This document shows positions 55,720 to 64,000 of a DNA stretch of 64,000 nt, in pieces. The notes under the pieces are model-generated. The model saw nothing but the letters and a program-made list of their open reading frames with translations, searched no databases and was not told the origin of the DNA. A program made the position numbers and the translations under genes. Each line of letters opens with the position of its first letter. The first letter of the stretch is position 1. Origin of the DNA: Microbotryum silenes-acaulis (lineage: Eukaryota > Basidiomycota > Microbotryomycetes > Microbotryales > Microbotryaceae); the NCBI GenBank assembly GCA_003665825.1, contig QPFY01000003.1, forward strand, positions 1,550,001 to 1,614,000, given 5' to 3'.

Positions 55720-57650
55720 TACGATCGCGCCTTCGTTGCAGCAGCAGCTCCCTTGATGGACAACATAGGTCCGAATGTGGGTGAGGGGAGCGGGTCCGCA
55801 GCAGTCGATTCGTTCCAGTCCGATGTGCGCGCGACGCTGGTGAGACGCTGGATACGCTCGGACCGGCGAAGACCCTGGGAACTTCCATCGTCCACCTCCT
55901 GCTTGGGCTTGGGCTCGGGCTCGGGATCAAACACTGGACCTGGAGACGGCGAAGGCATCCAACCGGTCACAGACGGGGTGCGGTCCAACTCGGTGATCTC
56001 ATCGTATAGACCAGCATCCTGTTTGCGCTCGCGATCCGACACACGATTCATCCAGTCGTCGGGAAGGCCGTCCATATCAAGCTGATGGTGACCCGTCTCG
56101 GCCGACTGCGATTCCCCTTCTTCCGCGTCACTCGTCTCCGTGTGTTCCCCCTGGTTCCCCTCCGCTCCGCGGTCCTGCAGATCCGACAGATCCGAAAGCT
56201 CCAGCGGCGGCACTTCCTGCTGTTGTTCCAGCTGTGCCTCGACTACGCTCATCGCGTCCTCGTCGTCCTCGAGGGCCTGAGCGGGCTCCTCCTGCGCCTC
56301 CTCGGCTACGTCGCCGGCCAGACTTGCGAATGGGTTTGCGGCGACGATGAAACCGCGAGGGGCGGATGCTATGGGTGTAGAGCTTTGTGAACGAGTAGGG
56401 TAGACTCGTGGTGAGTTGTTAGTGTCCCTTGTGGGAGATGCGTTCTTCTTTGAACGCTTGGACGCGACAGGAGACATTGGGGGAGAGGGAGAGGCTACAT
56501 CACCTCTGCGTTGTTTTTGGGGGGTCGAGGTTTGCTCGATGTTGCTTTGGGGCTCGGCCTGGGGCCTTTGGTTGTTGTTGTTTTTCTGGGAGGCCTGCTG
56601 ACGCTGGACCGGCTTTTGAACGCAGTTGTCGGAGTGGCCTACAAAGCCGCATCGGCGGCACGAGGCTTCGGCCTCGTAGTCGTGGCGAAGGGGCGTGAGT
56701 GTTGCGAGTCGTCCCCGAAGGTCGATCCTCGTCGGTAGAACCTGCCGAAGTTGAGCACCGTTGTTCTTGAACAGGTCGTCGTCGTCGAACTGGACGATGG
56801 CCGCGTAGTTTCCTCGAGCGACGAGGTACGAGCCTTGAACGACCGTTAGAGGCTGCTGGAGTTGGAGCAAGTCGCACTTGTGGCCGTCCCCGGTAAGCTT
56901 GGCGCCGACGCCTTGCAGTTTGTTCCAGAGGTCGTCGTTCGTGTATTCGGCCTCAGGACTGATAATGAAACGCAGTTCGACGACGTTTTTGACGAACGCC
57001 AAGCGCTTGCGGACTTGGGCAAAGGAGCGTTTCCACTCGATCTTGGTCGCCGCGTCGTGGACTTGGTCGAGCGCCGCTGCGCTAGCGCAGCGCACCACGA
57101 ACTTGAACCGGGTGTTACCGCTTTGGATGATCGATTCCGGTGCGACTCCATGGATTATTGGAGCGTATTTCTGGAGCTCGGGCGGGAGGACAACTCCTGC
57201 GGGCAGGTTAAAACACAACGACGTGTCGGGCGACAGGGTACGGAGCACCTTCGAGTACAACTCGGACTTCTCGCGTTCGGTGGCCACGCCGGTGTGTTCG
57301 AACGTGACTTCCAGAACGGCACCAGACGTGTCGGTAATTGGTTTCGTTGCATTGAGTGCGCTGAAGCGCAGGGAGGTGGCCCGGTCCTTGCCGAAGCCGA
57401 GTGCGTCTTTGAGCACAAGGATGCGGGTGCCCTGGCGTGTGCCATCTTCGACACTGATCATCTTCAGGATTCTCGCGACATCCTCTTTCCTCTTCTTTTC
57501 TTCATCACGCTTTTCCTGATACAGCGCTAGGCCGGGGTTCGCTGGTCCCTCGGCGGCATCGGCTTCCGCCCCCGCGTCACCACGTGGTTGTCCCGTCGCT
57601 GCCGGCTCCGGAGGGCCGCGGCCCGGATCAGGCGGTGCCTGGTCGGACAT
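55719..57650 (-). CDS. LINE ORF1: Gag-like RNA-binding protein with zinc knuckle
   Basis: ORF1 proteins bind element RNA into a particle. The frame opens farther upstream, but the first Met codons (57779) lie inside the poly(A) of another insertion, giving an artificial Lys run. The ATG at 57650 (MSDQAPPDPG) is therefore preferred and gives 643 residues. The N-terminal part is Pro/Ala-rich. A charged helix follows (LYQEKRDEEKKRKEDVARIL), then a folded region with ELRFIISPEAEYTNDDLW. The zinc knuckle CRRCGFVGHSDNC near residue 340 has a CX2CX4HX3C spacing, one residue short at the end. The C-terminal third is Gln/Ser/Glu-rich and disordered. The stop TAA overlaps the ORF2 ATG. Confidence 0.85.
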   Translation of the reverse strand: MSDQAPPDPGRGPPEPAATGQPRGDAGAEADAAEGPANPGLALYQEKRDEEKKRKEDVARILKMISVEDGTRQGTRILVLKDALGFGKDRATSLRFSALNATKPITDTSGAVLEVTFEHTGVATEREKSELYSKVLRTLSPDTSLCFNLPAGVVLPPELQKYAPIIHGVAPESIIQSGNTRFKFVVRCASAAALDQVHDAATKIEWKRSFAQVRKRLAFVKNVVELRFIISPEAEYTNDDLWNKLQGVGAKLTGDGHKCDLLQLQQPLTVVQGSYLVARGNYAAIVQFDDDDLFKNNGAQLRQVLPTRIDLRGRLATLTPLRHDYEAEASCRRCGFVGHSDNCVQKPVQRQQASQKNNNNQRPQAEPQSNIEQTSTPQKQRRGDVASPSPPMSPVASKRSKKNASPTRDTNNSPRVYPTRSQSSTPIASAPRGFIVAANPFASLAGDVAEEAQEEPAQALEDDEDAMSVVEAQLEQQQEVPPLELSDLSDLQDRGAEGNQGEHTETSDAEEGESQSAETGHHQLDMDGLPDDWMNRVSDRERKQDAGLYDEITELDRTPSVTGWMPSPSPGPVFDPEPEPKPKQEVDDGSSQGLRRSERIQRLTSVARTSDWNESTAADPLPSPTFGPMLSIKGAAAATKARS

Positions 57651-57745
57651 CGGGTCGATAGCTGGTGTAGCAGTTGATGTATTCGATGTATTGACGTTTG
57701 CAGAGGTAGGGTAGTGCGATTGGGATGAAAGATGAAAGATGAAAG

Positions 57746-57837
57746 TTTTTTTTTTTTTTTTGTAGAACTTGTTCATCATATTGCCCCCAGTTCATGTTCC
57801 CCCTATTTGGCCTACGGAAAAACTAGATGGAAGTCGA
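57746..57837 (-). mobile_element. 5'-truncated LINE family B copy upstream of tRNA-Ser(AGA)
   Basis: In minus orientation the copy reads CGACTTCCATCTAG to GATGAACAAGTTCTAC plus A16 (57746-57761). It matches the family B end at 49736-49823 almost exactly. Its truncated 5' edge is about 65 bp upstream of the tRNA-Ser(AGA) start, and its poly(A) points away from the tRNA. Confidence 0.75.
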
Positions 57838-57901
57838 TCCAACAAAACGAGTGATGCCTCTGAGTTGGAAAACTGACCGTGATCTTTCAATAACGTCTTA
57901 A

Positions 57902-57995
57902 GCTGATTTGTCGGAGTGGTCTAACGAGAGTGATTAGAAGATTCTAATATATCACTTCCTCTTTGAGGGCGCAGGTTCGAATCCTGCAGTCAGCT
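57902..57995 (+). tRNA. tRNA-Ser(AGA) with a short intron
   Basis: The segment folds as a type II tRNA: acceptor GCTGATT/AGTCAGC plus discriminator T; D arm around TCGGAGTGGTCTAACGA; anticodon stem AGTGA/TCACT; and loop TTAGAA...A with anticodon AGA and an intron of about 11 nt. The variable stem is CCTC/GAGG and the T arm GCAGG-TTCGAAT-CCTGC. The variable arm and T arm match those of tRNA-Ser(CGA) at 49327. The anticodon would be read as IGA. Confidence 0.92.
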
Positions 57996-59782
<1,787 letters not shown>

Positions 59783-59838
59783 TAGTCAGGATTTCCAAGC
59801 GACCCCCTCTTACCCAAACTCCCCACTCGAGACTTCAC

Positions 59839-59995
59839 GGTACCCTCTTCGGACGCTACCTCGTAACTGAAGACACCATGGTACCCTCTCCGGGTACCAC
59901 CTCGCATCCAAACGACATTACGGTACCCTCTCCGGTTCCCTCTCCGGATGCGAACCATTTGCACAGCATATTGCGGCTCCCTCTTCGGATGTGAG
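59839..59995 (+). repeat. Degenerate GGTACCCTCTCCGG minisatellite
   Basis: Units of the form GGTACCCTCTYCGG occur at about 59839, 59881 and 59921, with further half-units TTCCCTCTCCGG and CTCCCTCTTCGG. One unit forms the palindrome GGTACCCTCTCCGGGTACC. It lies between the truncated helicase and the Helitron 3' end, replacing sequence present in copy A. Confidence 0.55.
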
Positions 59996-60063
59996 CAATG
60001 TGCGAACCAACCCCTGAACGTCCGTGCCGGCTCGGCAACTAGCATATCCGGTGGCCGGAGTAT

Positions 60064-61216
60064 TTAGTCTCTCTTCGTAGCTTTTCTCTCTCTCTCTTTC
60101 CTTTCTTCTTCGGTTGTAATATTCGATCCATAGTGTTCCCACACCTTGACCCCGATCGAGAACAGTGATTCGTCTTCGTCTTCGACCGAATCCGCGCTGT
60201 AGAACGTTTGAGCGTCACCCGGCAGCAGGTCGAGCACCATGTCGTTGATCTGATCCACCTGCGAATTTTTCGGCGCCAGAATTGCTCGATCTCGGAAGTA
60301 TTCGACTTTTTCGCCTATTGACATATTGTCCAGTTCGAGCGCGGGGACGGGATAAACGTGTCTGATTAACCCGGATCTGTTCCTCGTGGTCGCCGGCAGG
60401 AGAAGCTCACGTGGGAGCGCGATAGAGTCTTCTGTTTTGTTCGCCGAGCCATCTCCAACTCCTAAGAGCCAATCTGCAAAGCCGCGTTTGCCCGTTCCGC
60501 TTCGGTCACGAATCCCCTGTGATGTTACAGTCCAACCGGTCAGTTAGTCATGCTGCCCTGCGTTTTGCTTTTGAAAGATTGGCACACACCTGCCAACACG
60601 AAGGTCACTCCACCGAACCGAGCCGTTGAGGATCTGCCACGGGATGGTGAGCCGCAATTCACGGAACCAGAGCCTGTTTTCTTGCGTGATTCGTTACAAC
60701 TATCAGTATTCTTGCTGTTGACCATCTGTAGCAATGGCAGTGAAGACTCACATTTAGTGTCCCATAGACCCGGATTCTCAACCGTACGAAGTCAATCCTT
60801 CCGCTGTGTCACTGACGTCCAATGTCTGTTTTTCGTATCAGTTTTTCTGTCATATCTAAGACTGCACAGCCATGTCAAGGGATAACTCACGCAAGCAGTG
60901 TCACCAGCTGATGGTGAAGAAAAACAACTCGAGGGTTGACATTCAAAGAGGACCTGTTGAAGGGAATTGCTGCTTGGTAGTTTTCCATTAGCTCCTCAAC
61001 AACACACCAAGAGCACAGTTCATGAAGTTACTTACTCGAATCCGTAGCTATACTGCATGCGGCAGCCATTTCTTGAGAAAACTTGTCCCGTATTCGTTGC
61101 AGAGCTTCCAAGACGACCGCTTCGGATGTCGCGAGCTCGAGGTGGCGATGGGGTGAGGTGCGATGGGTAAGGTGTGAAGAGCAGGAGGGAGAAAGATGGA
61201 GAAGCCTGCGCCTCAA
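60064..61216 (-). pseudogene. Helitron B helicase remnant
   Basis: This is nearly identical to copy A over [20 protein letters not shown] and [18 protein letters not shown], but after DESLFSI it diverges into VKVWEHYG, so the C-terminal helicase motifs are lost. Upstream it keeps ARFGGVTFVLAG, the Walker B neighbourhood deleted from copy A, and the LEALQRIRDKFSQEMAAA segment. Several stops and shifts intervene. Confidence 0.65.
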
Positions 61217-61700
61217 TTTAAACCGGGCTCATAGAATGTCGCGGAAGGTCGCGGAACGACGTGGAGTGAAGCCCAGTGTCGACAAGCCGTTGAATTCCGC
61301 GGCTGTTCTTGTTTGGCGGCTGAGGTAACCGAACGACGATCTCTCTTGCTGAAGATTGGTACTCGGTCTCGTCTCCGGGTAGAATGACGGCCACCTCGTC
61401 TTGGGTCGGTAAGTTGTAGGTTCTCGGATCTCGATTGCGCGGTGCAAGTAGACGCAGCTGGTACGCCGGGGTCGTTCGCTGAGGCTGATGCTAGGGTGCC
61501 GATACGGTGAGATACCATTCCGCTCAGGTAGAAAGATGGTGGCCCGGAGCCGCTGATGATGCCATGGCCTTTGCTCGTGCCGAATGATGCCATAGCAAGG
61601 ATTTCATTGAACGCAAATATGCGCTCCCGGAAGATCTTCTCGACTGTTTCACGGATAGTCAGCAAGGCCGTTAGTCCGCTGTACTCAATCTAGCAGGTCG
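61213..61700 (-). pseudogene. Helitron Rep N-terminal domain fragment
   Basis: The frame from 61665 reads FAFNEILAMASFGTSKGHGI, then GPPSFYLSGMVSHRIGTLA. This is the conserved N-terminal region of fungal and plant Helitron proteins (FNSALAFTSLG...GPxxFRIHGQVYHRIGSL). The continuation is in another frame near 61450 (LHRAIEIREPTTYRPKTRW). A G-rich run lies at 61757-61785. Confidence 0.6.
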
Positions 61701-62343
61701 AGCGAATCGACGTGTACTAACCTGGGCCCTCGCCAGTCAGAAGCGCGAGCAGCTCGGGGGGGGGGGGGGGTTGGGGTTGGGGGGAGGTTTCGATCCTGGG
61801 CAATTGAACTTTGCCGTGCGACATTGAGACTGCCTGTGCAGATTGACTTGACGAACCAGTTTGCGCGACGTCGTGTTAATCGATTTCGCGCTACTGCTTC
61901 TCGCGAAGGCGTCTTTGCCGCTGACCTTCGGATCTGCGATTGTTCGAGGTTGTTGGCGGCGGCGTCTGTGCGATTAGAGCGGGAGTCGGGTTGTGTGGAG
62001 GAGGAGGTGCGCGAGCACTGCCTCGCGGGCGGCGCGCTCAGCTCGCTCACGTTGCCAAGGTTTCTGCTGCCCCTCTGCTCTCCGTGAAGATTGTTGTACA
62101 GGAGACGGGACGTGAAAGTTGGCAGATGACATTTCGGCAGTGGCAGGAACTGTTTGATTGAAGGAACTACGCTACGATGTGGTAGACTCGCAAAACAGGT
62201 CGTCTCATTCTGCTTCGGGAAGCAGAGTCATGTGGCGCTTTGATTGAAAATGGACATTTCGTCCAATAAAACCAGTGGGAACCCGTTAAATTAACGGGAG
62301 GGTGAAATTCAAATAGCAGGAGAATTGAACAGTCTACATGATT

Positions 62344-62862
62344 TCAACAGAGGTTAAATAAACACACTACGAAGTACAGCAAAGAAACAGTTCTCCATTC
62401 ATCGCCCAAACAGCCTGCCCGTTGCTTGTTGCCAAAAACGTCGTCGTCGCAGAGTCGGTTCAACTTGGCTTCAAACGCTCGTGCCATGAGTTCCGGTCGG
62501 TTGCATGCTTGGTCGTTCGGCCCCAGTGCAGCCTTGATTTCAGGCCATTCGGGGTTGCACGTCACCGTGATGAACAGCGAAGGCTTTCCATATTTTACGA
62601 CGCACGCCATCGCATCTTGGTAACGCTGCGTGTTCTCGCGCGGTCTATTCTTGAACGTTGAGCCCAAAATCACCGAACATCCAACTTGATCCGGGGTCAA
62701 GCTGATGATGCCTTGGCCCGTGGTGAGGCGGAGTTTTTCTTGATCCAACTGGAGGTAAGTTGAGTCGATCGGTCTCGACCTGGGAGTATCCGTCATCACG
62801 AACGCCAGGAAGGCACGTTGGGTGCAATGCGGGATTGAGAAGTACTCGTCGCGTTTGTGCAA
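62344..62862 (-). pseudogene. Helitron_like_N (Rep) domain fragment
   Basis: The frame reads GQGIISLTPDQVGCSVILGS, RENTQRYQDAMACVVKYGKP and SLFITVTCNPEWPEI. This is the signature of the Helitron replication-initiator N domain (RYQDAMA, KPSLFITxTCNPxWPEI). It then ends in unrelated sequence at about 62400. The catalytic tyrosine region further downstream is absent. Confidence 0.8.
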
Positions 62863-62934
62863 GTAGTACGCAAATAATTGTGAACGCGAGACTCGCCACC
62901 TCGATCCCCTTTATTTGAGCTTCGTCCTAGGTGT

Positions 62935-63300
62935 TCAAACGTTCAATGTCAGTCTGTGCGTGCGCCTTAACAGAATGGAACATCCGAGAAAGAACCGAAG
63001 GCGCTTACGTTCACCATCACCATTCTCTTCGTCCCCTTCCTCCTCGTCTTCATCCTCTTCGTCGGCGAAAGGTGACCCAGCTTGGTTGGAACTGCACAGA
63101 GGAATGTTGGGGAGGAAGTCATCTTCTCCTGCAGGGAATAGGAGTGGGTAACGGAGAGGCATCGCAGACGGATGGAGCGAGCTAACAACTTGGTACTTGG
63201 GCCGACCATCAGGACATCGGTCATCGTGCACCTGGAGAATAAGGTCTTGCGGTCCACGATCTCCCGTGTTGGTGTCGGAATCGCAGATAAGCATCGCCAT
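62935..63300 (-). pseudogene. Helitron Rep upstream segment
   Basis: The frame reads QDLILQVHDDRCPDGRPKYQ, LHPSAMPLRYPLLFPAGEDD and FLPNIPL. This matches the conserved DLxVxxRDG...ELHPxYxPLxYPLLFPxGEDGW block of Helitron proteins. An acidic low-complexity run (DEEDEDEEEGDEE) follows, and the frame is then lost. Confidence 0.75.
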
Positions 63301-63768
63301 TTCCGTGCTTGACGTAGGAAGGTTGGGGGTGCGTCGGTCTCAGCCAGGTGGTAGGCAGAGGCGCAGGGCCGACTCTTTGGCCGTGCGCCAACCTGCGCGA
63401 GGTTTGGCTGATGCAAGTTCCCTCACAAAGCGATTGCCGGTACGCAACGTAGAATCGAGCTTGGTCAAAGTAGATCTTTGTATGCGACTGTCTGCGCCGT
63501 CGGGTCCAAGTTAGTGTCGGTGGCCTCGGCCGGGCAGATGAGCCATGTTTTGGCAAAGGTTGGGCGCTGATTGACGGCAGGAATCAGGGCGGCGAGTCGA
63601 TGGTAAAAGCAACCAAAAACGCAAAACATGTGGGGTCCTTGAGTGCCTGGTCGAGTCTGGTCAAAGTTTGCAGCCAGCGAGCGAAGTGAACGACAGCGCG
63701 TTCAAGTTGTTGTACGACCGGGCATTCTCGCGGAATGCCTTAGCTTCTGTGTAGGTGGGTCGCACAGT

Positions 63769-63969
63769 TCAGCATGTGGGTCTACTACAGACGAATGTCG
63801 TTGGACGGAGAGACTGACCGGTATCCGACCCTTCAAGTAGCTGTCGATACTCGGGATTGGGCCGGAGAGAAGGTAGCTGCACCTTACCCTGCGAGCAGCA
63901 CGTGCTCAAGTGTCCGGTTCGTCCTTTGCACTCCCAGTGTCGAGCCTTGCAGTGGGCACACACGGCCAT
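63769..63969 (-). pseudogene. Helitron N-terminal zinc-finger segment
   Basis: The frame reads CAHCKARHWECKGRTGHLST, CCSQGKVQLPSLRP and EYRQLLEGSD. This is the CxxCxAxHW...CCxxGKVxLPxL zinc-finger-like start of Helitron proteins. It continues toward the right edge of the window, where more of the element probably lies. Confidence 0.75.
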
Positions 63970-64000
63970 CTGGGGCCGAGGTAGTCGCGGGTGGGAACGT

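Larger units (their letters stand above)
50282..57745 (-). mobile_element. Full-length non-LTR retrotransposon (LINE family A), two ORFs
   Basis: In minus orientation the element starts near 57745 with three tandem CTTTCAT units. It carries ORF1 (about 57650-55719) and ORF2 (55719-51679), then a 3' UTR of about 1.4 kb ending GATGAGTTTCATAC and a poly(A) seen as T10 at 50282-50291. Both frames are open and all catalytic motifs are present, so the copy may be active. Truncated relatives lie at 40877 and 49824. Its 5' end abuts the poly(A) of a family B fragment next to tRNA-Ser(AGA). Confidence 0.88.

Noticed and set aside
57651..57779. Upstream Met codons extending LINE ORF1 with a Lys-rich start
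   Set aside because: They fall inside the poly(A) of the adjacent family B fragment and the CTTTCAT repeats, so the extension is accidental.

Overview
The window is nuclear DNA of a GC-rich fungus. Genes are cut by many short introns of about 67-140 nt, and the encoded proteins are fungal. The lipid-droplet perilipin gene, the Rrm4-type RNA-binding protein and the white-collar photoreceptor point to a basidiomycete, most plausibly a red-yeast or anther-smut relative (Pucciniomycotina, Microbotryomycetes). That placement is inference; the window contains no rRNA to test it.

Positions 1-26000 are compact and gene-rich. In order: Rad9 checkpoint clamp (-), FMP32/MCUR1-like mitochondrial coiled-coil protein (+), MSS116-like DEAD-box helicase (-), MVP1 sorting nexin (+), an unknown coiled-coil protein with a C-terminal hydrophobic segment (-), white-collar-1 photoreceptor with a GATA finger (+), Rrm4-like RRM/MLLE protein (+), LDP1-type perilipin (+), a possible Sos7/Kre28-type kinetochore coiled coil (-), URA3 (-) and a PRXL2-type peroxiredoxin whose frame looks broken (+). 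Several exon models close exactly in frame, which supports the splice sites given.

Positions 26265-30876 are one Ty1/copia retrotransposon on the minus strand with a 5-bp target duplication. A fasciclin-domain secreted protein with frame breaks follows, then about 2.8 kb without genes, then BRL1/BRR6 (+) and KGD2 (-).

From 40860 to the right edge the DNA is a transposon-rich accessory region. It holds a full-length two-ORF non-LTR retrotransposon (minus, about 57745-50282), 5'-truncated copies of it and of a related family, two intron-containing tRNA-Ser genes (CGA and AGA), and Helitron copies with recognisable CTAG 3' ends at 45067 and 59762. One Helitron copy meets another head to head.

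The most unusual signals are these. Two retrotransposon copies sit about 65 bp upstream of two different tRNA-Ser genes in the same relative orientation. A 40-nt imprint of the 5' half of a tRNA-Met lies at a duplicated LTR/primer-site junction. A TAATG stop-start overlap joins the two LINE ORFs. The white-collar protein carries a zinc finger that many basidiomycete homologues lack.
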